A stretch of 64,000 nt of DNA, from NCBI GenBank assembly GCA_034231615.1, contig CM067298.1, positions 26,182,528 through 26,246,527 on the forward strand, given 5' to 3'. Origin of the DNA: Meghimatium bilineatum (lineage: Eukaryota > Mollusca > Gastropoda > Stylommatophora > Philomycidae). The translations under genes and the position numbers were made by a program. Below, piece by piece: positions 45,782 to 55,763 of the stretch (within the stretch, counting starts at the first letter, position 1; each line of letters begins with the position of its first letter). A model generated the notes under the pieces. That model was not told the origin of the DNA. It was given only the letters and a program-made list of their open reading frames with translations, and did not search any database.

Positions 45782-47547
45782 TGATTGGTCCAAAAAGAGA
45801 TAAAATACATGAGAAGCAGCTGAAATCTGAACTACTGCAACTGAATAAAACATATTTAAATGTGATTTGTTATGAGGTAGTCAAGAGGGCATGTCTATCA
45901 TTCATGCATCTTAACATAATTGTTTCCCATGTCAATCATAATAAAACCCATGATCATAATGCTATATTTTTCATCTTATTTTAAAAGTAATCTAATTAAT
46001 CTTTCATTAATAGGTCTCATGTGACATATTCTTTCCCGAAAATTAATATGTAAAGCCAGAAAATGTTATCTTCATACTATCATGTCTGTGGTAAATCTTT
46101 AAAAACAACATCAACGTAGTAATTAACAAAGATTTGTAATGTATTATCCTTACTGATAAATGCAATCTGATAGCATCTTATGCAGATGTAGGTTTTTATT
46201 GATTTTGTATTTTTTTAAATAAATCATTGTTAGAAGGGATAGTGATGCAATGATTCAAATTGATACATGCTTCTTGGGGTTTATCACATCAACATGTGGC
46301 TAAACAAAAAAAGTATGCAGGTAACCAGAGGAGATTGGTAAACCAACATAGAGTGGGTATAGTCAGTTGCTAAATGCTGAGGGATATCTTGATGAGGAGA
46401 TCTGAGTACTTATGGACAGATGATCAAATATACAATAAGGATGATCTGTCAACTAACAAAGATAAAACCATTTCATATAGCTCTGGCAATGTTAATGGAG
46501 TGTCTAAGTGGTGCCTAGAAACTCAACAATAATTAAAAAGCAAAGTCCTGCACAGGATATGCTTGAATGATTATTATTTATTTATTAGAAATTATAATAA
46601 TTTAACATAACTGCTTTCATATTATCAACACACATTATCTTTTATGAACACTTTCATTGCACTTAATTATAAGTTCAAGAAATACAGTTTGATCATGAAA
46701 ATGTGAGCACACAGAGTAAACAATAAACAATAAAGATTTTCTTTGGGTTTTATTTGTCCATGGCAATCCATAGAAAACTGTATTGAGAATATCTTAATTC
46801 TTTAACAGTTTTAAAGAAATTAACTGACCAGACCATCTGTGGTAGTGGAATGCCCCAACACAAACATGTTGAATACATTGTCTTTGTTTATGTCCATAGG
46901 CAGCTGTCCATTTTGCATTGCCATCAAAACAAGTGTGAAAATATTAACAATGTGTATGGGTTCATTCACAGACAATAAGACTGAACATCCCGGTTTGTAA
47001 ATGGTATCATGAATTATTCACCTTGAATGTTTTATATGCACTCATCCATGATACATGATATTACCCGTACAGATGAATACCTTAATTGATATTGAATTAG
47101 CCTCCTGCAATAACAACCAGCAAATGAAATAGCCAATGTCCATAGAAGTGTTTAAACAAACTCTTTGACAGCGCCATACATGAGTTTATTTAAGTTTTCT
47201 TCAATTGTAGATTCTGTTCCCAGAATTGAATACTGAACAAAGTTCTTTTTTGACACTTTGGCGTAAAATTTTTCTTATAGTTTGCCATAGCAAACATGTA
47301 GACAACACAGAACAATGAATGGTGACTTTGTTTATATTAACAGTAATGAGTTCAGTTTAGTAACATGAGATGCTGAACTTTCTTATTGTCACACAGTGTG
47401 GCAACTGTTAATATTAGATTACATCTGGGTAGGTTTGTAAGACCGATGTAATGTTACTAACATTATTTAACTACTCACAGTGACTATCTTATATAATAAA
47501 CATATGTTTGGGAACCAAAGTTTGAAAGTGTCTTGTAAAAATTGATA

Positions 47548-47786
47548 TTATTTTTTGCCACATTTTTTGCATGTGCATTTCCGGATCATTGGCAGCTCAT
47601 AGACATAATTAGAATTATCGTCACAATACAGCCGCACCTTCCTGTTTTTAATTTTCTTAGGATTGCAGCAATAGCCATTCTGACAGTTGCCTTCACATCG
47701 ACGAAATCGAATACGTGATTTTGATTTGCATTTTGTGTTTGGATCGACAAAATAATCCTTGAATACAACTGTGTTGCAAGTTGGTG
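47548..47786 (-). CDS. slit: Slit, last coding exon: C-terminal cystine knot
   Basis: Slit is a large secreted guidance ligand for Robo receptors. This exon encodes its C-terminal cystine knot. After a polypyrimidine tract and CAG, the frame reads PTCNTVVFKDYFVDPNTKC, RFRRCEGNCQNGYCC, VRLYCDDNSNYVYELPM and RKCTCKKCGKK, then TAA. The C-x-G-x-C/Q-x-x-YCC core and paired CTC..C at the end are the CTCK pattern of Slit. The first two bases (CA) join G from the previous exon to make Ala. An overlapping open frame on the same strand is a shadow of this exon. Confidence 0.92.
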
Positions 47787-47849
47787 CTGAAAAAAAAAAG
47801 AAAATATATTTAATACAGATGTAACATTTATCATATTCTTCACATGTTT

Positions 47850-48110
47850 TTACAGTTTTGCTTTATTCTCTTTACCAAAGCAAAATATCACTGAGAGCTT
47901 ATAATAAATTATCATCTGGATACAGAGCAGAGGGAAGACAGAGAAAGAGATGGATAGATAATATCATGACCACACTCTCCAAACACAGACTCAGTTCAAC
48001 TCAGGCATTACATCTGGCCTTGAACAGAAACTTACAGCTCCCACCCCTTTGTTTAACGGAAAGTGTGGAAGCTATCAACTAGCTTCCATCTGAGGATAGA
48101 CAAAAGACCT
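47850..48110 (+). pseudogene. LINE 3' fragment (RTE-like family 2)
   Basis: Reads SLRAYNKLSSGYRAEGRQRK, RWIDNIMTTLSKHRLSSTQ, then HLALNRNLQLPPLCLTESV. It is open for about 74 codons. It lies some 60 bases from the acceptor of the last slit exon, antisense to slit. Confidence 0.72.
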
Positions 48111-48114
48111 ATTT

Positions 48115-48555
48115 GAAGCCTTTATAATTTTGGTGCTTTAATAGCAAATATAAGGTACATTACACTAATAATGATTAGAAATATTGTTCACAGGATCAAA
48201 TGAAAATGAACTAATCAAATGAATCTGTGAAATAGCCATGATTTTGTGTACTTTGAATGTTTAAATTGTATATACAATAGCAAACTATACATTATTCATA
48301 TCTTTTTGTCAACAAGACAAGAATTTATTAACATAGCTAGCTTGATAATTTGTTTAACTCTTCCCATTATTATGAAAAAAGTAAAAGGATATAGGCCAAT
48401 AATTGAAGACCTTTTTAAATTATTTACGATCAGACTCATAGATGGGGGAGAGGGGGGAAGAGGGAAATCCCTACCGTAGCGATTTTTCACAATAAAGTTT
48501 CCCAATAATAATTTCCCAAAATGAGGCAAAGAGAGCGGTACTGGGGAGTACTAGA
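48115..48555. other. No recognisable feature (slit intron)
   Basis: AT-rich intron sequence. Confidence 0.4.
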
Positions 48556-48559
48556 GATA

Positions 48560-49420
48560 CACCAAACTCTGTTATGAGTTTTCTGTTTGATCTCCCCAGC
48601 ATCAGAGTGCGACATCAGGTAGCACAAGTTAGGTTGTACCTTAAAGTGACAGAATACAACGACCACTCATTACACTAATGTCTAGATGAATCAAAGGGAA
48701 AACGAATCAAGCGTGACAGATCATGGATGGCAGAGTATGAAGACACACTGCAAAGAATATGTGAATTTGAAGAAATAGGAAAGGGCTGTGAATAGATGGA
48801 AGTAGACAATGAGAAGAAATCACTGACCAAAGTAATAATACAACTAGATAAAGTGTGTCGAAAATGGACGGGTGTCAGGGTCCAGGTTACAGTGCATGAA
48901 TTCGCCCAGCTACAGTCGAAACCAAAAGACATAATTATATACACAATTGGCTCCGTTAACAGAAACACAAACAAAAGCAGTTGGGGTTTTGTTGCCCACA
49001 GAAATGGCATGAAGTTGGTTGAGAAATCCTCAGCATATTCAACTGTCACATCGAGCATGAGGATAGAGATAGAGAGAGCTACATCAGCACTTAATTGGTT
49101 GATAACTGATACATGAACACACTCTGTAATAGGCCTACTCACAGACTCTCAAAGCATGCTGCGCAAGATAGAAAAGTTCATGGTGAGAAAAGAATGGTGG
49201 GACTTCATCAAGATGAAGATGATGTCAATAAGGCTGAGAATGTATACATACAGAGAATGTCAGAAATGGGAAGGAAAAGTAAATATTTTGGAAAGTTCTG
49301 AAGATCACACAATCAACACCTGACTGGGACTCTGAGTCTACATATATTGGGATGGCTGCTGGAAGGGAGGGCAGAGCACATATCGGAATGCCCCACATGC
49401 TGTGAAGCCAGTTTCTAATT
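48560..49420 (+). pseudogene. Nimb-like LINE, C-terminal RT to RNase H fragment
   Basis: An open frame 48796-49116 includes PKDIIIYTIGSVNRN (RNase H first-Asp site, with Asp changed to Ile), SSWGFVAHRNGMKLVEKSSA and VTSSMRIEIERATSALNWL. Further on, frameshifted, come LTDSQSMLRKIE-like text and a CPTCCE ending. It matches the RNase H of the LINE at 13874-16213. Loss of the catalytic Asp shows the copy is dead. Confidence 0.78.
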
Positions 49421-49689
49421 AAGAATCAAGAGAAGAATCACAATAAGGACATCTAAATTTACATCAAAACAGATGATCCAAAACCCCAAAAACACTTGAA
49501 TTATGTTTTTTTTAGGTTTAAGAGAACATATCTATGACCATGTGTGGGATAGATTCTTGCCTATTGATCAGTTTTTAATGTTGTCTATTTTAGAAATTCT
49601 ATTTCAGGAAACATTTATACAATTTAAATACACTATCGGCAACACACATGCCAAGAAACCCATGATGACCACAAATAAGCTACAAAAAG

Positions 49690-50075
49690 AAATTATCTGC
49701 ATTCCAAATGAAATGTGATAGAAAGGTCCTAAGAATATCATGGACAGAAAGAAAAACTAACATGGTTGTCCACAAAAATATGAAGGTAGAAGAAGACTAG
49801 CTTCTCAAAACTATCAAAAAACACAAACATACATATTTCAGACACATAAAGAGACATAATGGTTTGGAAAGATTAATCATGGAGGGAAAAGTTCCAGGAA
49901 AGAGAAAAAGAGGCAGATCACGACTACGATGTACACATGACATTGAAGACCTTCTGAACATGATACTGGAAAAAGCCAGGCTGTTTGCACAGAACCATGA
50001 TGCTTACAGAGTGGCAGTGATGACAACGTTCTGCAAAGGTCCTGTCACAGAGAGAGATTGGCAACACTAACAGTC
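49690..50075 (+). pseudogene. LINE fragment, post-RT region (RTE-like)
   Basis: Reads FQMKCDRKVLRISWTERKTN, KHTYFRHIKRHNGLERLIM, EGKVPGKRKRGRSRLRCTHD and IEDLLNMILEKARLFAQ before ending ERDWQH. Frame open from 49864 to 50070. Confidence 0.75.
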
Positions 50076-50099
50076 TCGTAGCAAAAGGAAATTGGTACA

Positions 50100-50495
50100 T
50101 GTAAAATGGAGTGTCTGACATGCAATGAAAAGCTGCAATGGATATTAAATTAGTTTAAAATAAGAAATGAAGAAATTAGGAAATGAGTAGGTATAATATC
50201 ATGTATTGAACATATTGAAAGACAGCAAGTAAAATGGCTCGGTAACCTCATGAGAATGAATTCAAGTCAAATACAAATAAGAGCATATAAAAAAAAAATA
50301 TCCGAATATAGAGCCAAAGGTAGACCAAGAAAGTGGTGGATAGAAAACATCAAGATAACCTTGAACAAACATGAACTCAATACAATCAAAGTGACATATC
50401 TGGCCTCGGAATTACAACTAAGGTCCCCATCCTTATGCTTAATGGCAAGTGTGGATACTATCAACCATCATTCACTTGGGGAAAGACAATAGAAA
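50100..50495 (+). pseudogene. LINE 3' fragment (RTE-like family 2)
   Basis: Reads CIEHIERQQVKWLGNLM, RAYKKKISEYRAKGRPRKWW, IENIKITLNKHELNTIKV and a closing SLCLMASVDTINHHSLGERQ. It is almost frame-intact and closely related to 33560-34045. Confidence 0.75.
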
Positions 50496-50499
50496 CTAA

Positions 50500-51210
50500 T
50501 AGACAAGATTGTGTAAATTTTAATCATGATTATGATGATGATGTTGAAATAATCCCTTTTAACAGTGAGCAGGTAGTTCTTGACAGCTCATAGGCTTTTT
50601 GACCAAAGTACATTCTTCTCAGTTAACAAAATGTGGCAACAACCAGATTCATATAAAGTTTGGTGTCTGAAAGACATAATTGTATTGGGAGGGGGGGTTA
50701 ATGGATGCATGTTTAGTCCTTGAAGGGAGATATTCTAGTGTGGCAGCATCCTAAGATCATCATGTCCTGCCAGGAGTGCAGAAAATGCTTCTATGCCAAA
50801 AAAATTCATCATTTGTCTGTCAGATATGTTGACCCGCGTGCAGTAATTGCACATCTAGCATTTCCCTCAACCAAGAAGTTTGCCATAAAAGAGCAAAGGT
50901 GCAATGTCTGCAGACTTGCATCTCTTCATCATTCATGGGGATAATTTGATATAAGAAATAAGTAAGAAATTGAGACAAGACAAAACAGGTGACAGGTTGT
51001 GAGTCTATCTCCAACTTTTCCTAGTCACCTACTACATCATGCCTAGAAAGAAGATTTTGGGGTCCAATTCCTTGTACTTTGAACTAGAAGTCCATGTCTC
51101 AGTTGCCACATGGGTGTTAAGTCATGATAAATATATAATAAACAGTGATTTAATTCTTAGGAAAAAATATATTATAATTACAGTTGGCAATGTACATATG
51201 TATGAATATA
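50500..51210. other. No recognisable feature (slit intron)
   Basis: Intron sequence without named repeat. The short open frames have no domain I can identify. Confidence 0.4.
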
Positions 51211-51215
51211 CTCAC

Positions 51216-51425
51216 CACGATCACAATAAGTTCCAGCAAAACCTCGCTTACATTTGCAAGAGTAACCAGATTTTTCTTGACGAGGAATGCATCTTCCATT
51301 CTGACACAGATGATTTTGACAAGGATCAATGCTGACATATTCACACCCTGGTGTGATCTTGAAACGGTCATTGGAGCTCAACAGGTCAACTTGTTTATTA
51401 TTTATGTACACTTTAGCAAAACATC
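51216..51425 (-). CDS. slit: Slit, exon with end of laminin-G and one EGF domain
   Basis: After AAATAG the exon completes the Gly-Cys that closes the laminin-G domain and reads CFAKVYINNKQVDLLSSND and RFKITPGCEYVSIDPCQN. A single EGF module follows: C..HLCQNGRCIPRQ, YSCKCKRGFAGTYC, DRG. Six EGF cysteines are present. The donor is GTGAGT. Phases agree with both neighbours (GA completes G from the previous exon; final G goes to GCA in the next). Only one EGF lies between laminin-G and the cystine knot, as in arthropod Slit; vertebrate Slits have more. Confidence 0.93.
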
Positions 51426-51557
51426 CTATTTTTAAAAAAATGATAAAACAAAGAAAACAAACAAAAATAAATATAAAAGTGGAAGTTTAAATAAGGTAAT
51501 TATGATGAGTTGTGAAAATGTAGTTTATAATTTAGAATGCTAACAAATCATGTTTAT

Positions 51558-52618
51558 TTAACTTTTAGCGCAATGCATTAAAATGACACAAATTCCCTCA
51601 AGTAGCTGGATTCTTTTTTGATGGTTTGCGTTACTTTTGATGGCTATTTGGAAAACGCAGTAACTTGTTATTTTTTTAGAGATTTTAAATAATTATTTAA
51701 CATGTAAATTAAGAATTTAATACTGAATCTACTTATGTAAGTTTTGTTCATGTTTATGTGATATGTTAGAACCCGCTGAAGATAAAAAAAAGGGATGGAA
51801 CATTTAAAAAAAAACATTACTGATTCACCTTTCACCTATACTTGTCAGATGTGTGACATACCTGATAAAATTCTTCACATACCTAGGCCTATTGTATTTA
51901 TATTGTTTCATACCAAACTAACAGTATATCACCTATGAAAAGAAATAAGACACCTAGATGTCACTAACCTTGTCAATCTGTTCTTCAATTGGCCTAGGAA
52001 TAATGTAGGCCTATATAACTGACACAATGTCGAGATCCTTTTCTGACGTCTGGAAACCCTGATAAAATTCTTCTACATGTCTAGACCTATTGTATTTAGT
52101 TGTTTCACAAGCAAATTAACATAATATTGCCTGTGAAAACAAATAAAACATGCAGATGTCACTAATATTTTGATCCATTCTTCTAAAGGTCTATGAATTA
52201 GTCTGACATATGTCTTTACTTCTTGATTTCATTTAATAACAAAACTAATGTGTTATGAGTATCTTCTTTGAAAATGAACATAATTCTCAGGAATTCCTCA
52301 TCATCAGAATCACAATCCATAATAATTTCACTGAACATAACTTCCATTTAAACTCGATTAATGCTGATATGGACAGATGACTAAAAAGTAAAATTACATC
52401 GCTGATCTAATACATCCTTTAAATTTAAATGTGGGAAACGAAGTGAAATATAGGTAGCCTAAGGTTGTGCTAATTCCATGTCACTTGAACTGAAACATCA
52501 TGTAGCTCCTTGTTGAACAAATGAGTGTATAGCAACGGGTAACAGGATTAGGCAACAGCTGCATATGGATAGATGTCAGTCTGGGTTTTTTTTGCTGACA
52601 GCGTGCTAAATGTTATTA
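51558..52618 (-). mobile_element. piggyBac-like element (non-autonomous or decayed)
   Basis: Ends: TTAACTTTTAGCGCAATGC at 51558 and, on the reverse strand from 52618, TTAATAACATTTAGCACGCTG. Both match the ends at 816, 3952 and 4398. On the minus strand an ATG at about 52341 opens MDCDSDDEEFLRIMFIFKED, THNTLVLLLNEIKK before stops. The same opening occurs at 4296. At 1.06 kb it is too short for a full transposase gene. It lies in the slit intron next to the EGF exon. Confidence 0.55.
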
Positions 52619-52629
52619 AACCACATCCC

Positions 52630-52790
52630 AAATAGGGAAGGATGTGGTTGGTCAAGTACGGAAAACCTGTTTACTTGTGTTGCAAAGCGATTCGGTGCTG
52701 CTAGAACATACCTGGTTCAATTCCTGTCAGCTGTAAGAATTATTTTCATTTATCCTCTTGCCTCCTACTTGAATTTACTTGACCAGATAT
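52630..52790 (+). mobile_element. SINE B, reference copy
   Basis: Reads 'ggatgtggttggtcaagtac', 'gttgcaaagcgattcggtgc', a B-box-like GGTTCAATTCC near 52715, and a 3' end 'tcctacttgaatttacttg'. The same order occurs at 24880-25291. The head pairs with preceding sequence (ACCACATCC / GGATGTGGT). The B-box suggests tRNA ancestry; the A-box is weak. Confidence 0.6.
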
Positions 52791-53179
52791 ATATGGCTAT
52801 CTTTATGTGAATATGCTTATATGTTTGGAGTGGTTAAGTTACAGAACGATGTTGTCTCCTAGTGAACTGCTGAACTGCATTTCAGCTTTTCATTTGAACA
52901 TTTATCAGCAAATATTTTGACACAATTAAATGAAGCTGACATGAAACTGGTGCTTGTTTATTTTCCTCTCCCATGTTACATGACAAGTAAACATGTCTTA
53001 CAAGATATTTACAAAGATATGTTCACAGATCAGTACCTCTTTCATTTATCTGTTAATTGGACTTTGAATTATAAAAATTGATTGCGAATTGGTTTTTATA
53101 TTAATTTTCTTGCACAATCACCTCTTATTGTTGCGGAGTTATTTCCCTTGCCCTGGGCATGAAGCCCTGAGTTTTTCCT

Positions 53180-53520
53180 GAACGGCCCGGGATTGAAAGG
53201 GAAAAAATACTATTTATTATTGATTATGTGCCAATGTCACTGCACACTGGGCAAACCCATAGGTGTTCAATCTCCTCAATCAAATATCAAAGTGTATAAA
53301 TACTAATCGTTTCCATGTCTCACACTGGTTGAACATATTACTCATTCTGCTACTCAAATGCCCAATCTTGCTCATACCACACTGAATACCAAATTCTCCA
53401 AACCGTATTCTAGATACATCATCCATTACATCTCTCTTATCCATTCTCAATTCACAGACTATAGGTGCATTCGATATCTATCTTAAGTTAAATCCTAAAG
53501 GTCAATATGGGTACATTCAT
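53180..53520 (-). pseudogene. Nimb-like LINE 3' end
   Basis: The minus strand reads RFGEFGIQCGMSKIGHLSSR, MSNMFNQCETWK, then across a frameshift LNTYGFAQCAVTLAHN, the counterpart of the SEQLWMCPVCSDD tail of the LINE at 13874-16213. Confidence 0.6.
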
Positions 53521-53709
53521 TGAAATCTGAACACTGGTATATTCTGTACAAAATACAGATAATCTGTACAAGTTCTTATGTAATTATATTTGAACTATTC
53601 TAAATTGGAATTTATAGACATGTTAAGAGAAATAAAAATCAATATATATTTTAAAATTGTGATAAAAATATGTAGGAAATAATTAAATCAATGAATTGTA
53701 GCAACTGAC

Positions 53710-54180
53710 CAATAAAACTTGTGCCATCCCTGATGTGCCATTTCTTGAATGCTTGAGCATTGATAGCACTTGGCAATCCACCAAGGTATAGAGATTCATG
53801 AAGATCAAGGTGAGTTCGCGAGCCCTCATTGACAATTGTGCGTGGGAGGTTATTGTGGTCAATAGTCATGGTAAAATTTTTCTGATAAATGACCATAGTG
53901 ATTTGATGCATCTGACCATCATCTACCCTCTCATAACTGAACATCGTGGACACAGGGTAGTTGCCCACATCAAAACTGACTCTTATTCTTCCTCTGAAAA
54001 GCTCAACAGCCACATGCTGCTGGTCACCAGCATATAAGAGTATCCCATTGTGGCTCTTGGTTGTAAAGGTTATAGATATGTTAATCTCCTGGCGAAAATC
54101 AATCTTCTGCAATTTTACATAGGAATCTGTATCTTTAAATGAAACGCTGGACATCTTTTCACACTTCTTGCCTTCAAAAC
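53710..54180 (-). CDS. slit: Slit, exon with end of EGF and laminin-G domain
   Basis: The 471-bp exon starts in the last part of an EGF (GFEGKKCEK) and runs into the laminin-G (ALPS) domain: VSFKDTDSYVKLQKIDF, ITFTTKSHNGILLYAGDQQH, VAVELFRGRIRVSFDVGN, HQITMVIYQKNFTMTIDHNN, LYLGGLPSAINAQ and GTSFIG. The GILLYAGD, VELFRGRIRVSFD and LGGLP blocks are characteristic of Slit. The acceptor is ATTTTTAG and the donor GTCAGT. It enters in phase 1 and leaves in phase 1. Earlier exons (LRR and EGF modules) were not found up to the right edge, so at least one 9.8-kb intron separates them. Confidence 0.93.
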
Positions 54181-54189
54181 CTAAAAATT

Positions 54190-54770
54190 AAAAAAAGATA
54201 TGGATTCAAATATATTTTATTGTAGAAAAGAAAACCACATTTTTAAATTATGTTGTGCTAAAATGTAAGTTTGTGGAAATAGTAAAACCTAGCATCTTAG
54301 GTTGAGTAAAAAATTACTGATAAAATGTTATATAATGCTGCCATTTGTGATAATAATATGTAGAATTTAGAACATTGATAAATGTGCTTGATTACATATG
54401 AACAAATTCACATAAACATCAATAAAATAATTAATGTGTTTCTGTGATTAATGGTTACAAAAGAGGCTACAAAAAGTTATTGATATACTAATAGATAAAT
54501 ACACATTGTAATTGTAGCTACAAAATATTTACATAAAAATAAGCAATATCAAGAGACAATGGAGAACTCTAGGCAATATAATTAGTCATAAGCAAGATTT
54601 ATTCTCCCATTAGGTTCCATCTATGCTAATTCCATTCTGTAGGCAATCATGTCTCATTCCTTCTTTTGTTCACATTTTATTTTATATGTCACACTAAATT
54701 TTTGTTTCTTAGTGTTATGTTTCCATAACCTGTTGCTGATTTTCTCCTATAAGTTATAATTGACATGGCC
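54190..54770. other. No recognisable feature (slit intron)
   Basis: AT-rich intron sequence. Confidence 0.4.
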
Positions 54771-54774
54771 ACCA

Positions 54775-54930
54775 AAACGGGATGTATTAGATCATTTGCG
54801 CAAATAAAATGGCGTAAGAACAAAGCATTTCTGTTCTCTGGTTTACATCATGCTTGAAATCGAATAGGGCCATTGCCCTGCTACAAGAGAGATCTGGCGG
54901 GAGTTTGAGAATGAACAATACAAAAAAAAA
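54775..54930 (+). mobile_element. SINE A, 3'-end subfamily copy
   Basis: Reads 'catttgcgcaaataaaatgg', 'tctgttctctggtttac', 'gaatagggccattgccctgc', 'acaagagagatctgg' and 'gagtttgagaatgaac' with an A-rich tail. Same subfamily as 24635-24815. Confidence 0.72.
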
Positions 54931-55289
54931 TGGACATGATTTGTCAATTTTTGATACATCTCAATGAATCACATCTTCTGTTATCATTACTGTCAATGTT
55001 TATCAATGTACTGAAAAAAGGGATGGTAATTACATAACATACCAGGCCATGAATATTCTCATAAGGATTCAATAGGCATAGAAGATTGACTTCATCATCC
55101 TTGGATTTTCCATATGAATTTTTTTAAGCTTATCAATGTAGCATGCTGCCGGCCAAGGTTACTACCAAGATCATATAACTCTGTAGCTTCAAGCATGATC
55201 TAGAGTAATGGTCACGATTACTACCTAGATCATATAGCTCTGTAGCTTTAAGCAATAATGACTAAAATAAAAAGCACTCATAAACATGA

Positions 55290-55530
55290 CATCATGATTC
55301 ATAATTGAATCTGTGACCTCATAATACAGGACAAATTGCTTAACCACTACATTTCACAGGTCTTCAATCATTTGAAAGGTATAGGGGACTGACTTGATTA
55401 TACTCAGGTTACCTATATATGTTCAGTTCCTCTCAGAAAATCCACTTTATCAGCAAAACGTTGTGAGTTGGATTTGAACCCATGACCTCTTGAGGTCAGA
55501 AAACAGTTTAACCACTACACAACGAAGATC
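55290..55530 (-). mobile_element. tRNA-like SINE, two partial heads
   Basis: Two minus-strand tRNA-like heads lie at about 55530-55450 (A-box-like TGTGTAGTGGTTAAAC; B-box GGTTCAAATCC) and 55350-55295 (AAATGTAGTGGTTAAGC; AGATTCAATTA). They look like two related insertions or a dimer. Confidence 0.5.
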
Positions 55531-55763
55531 CCTCTCTCCATTCAGTATTAAGTTTTAACTTTCTTTGAGGTAAAGAGGCGAATTATTTTGTTCATTGTTT
55601 TCCTTTTCGTATTTTTGCAAATCATTTATGAACAGTTCAGCTGCCAGAAATTGAAATGTGTCCATCAAGGGACTTGATATAGTCCATGGACAATAAGACA
55701 GTTCCTGAAATAGCACTAATAGTATTATTCTTCTTCTTCTTCTTTCGTTCACTTGAAACATGT

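Larger units (their letters stand above)
45165..47545. other. Slit downstream region; few recognisable features
   Basis: This region would include the slit 3' UTR on its right side. I could not place a polyadenylation site with confidence. Apart from the tRNA-like repeat and the hairpin listed below, nothing is recognisable. Confidence 0.35.

Noticed and set aside
47586..47843. 85-codon minus-strand frame over the slit last exon
   Set aside because: It is an alternative frame of the same strand. The frame with the cystine-knot cysteines, acceptor and in-phase junction is the coding one.
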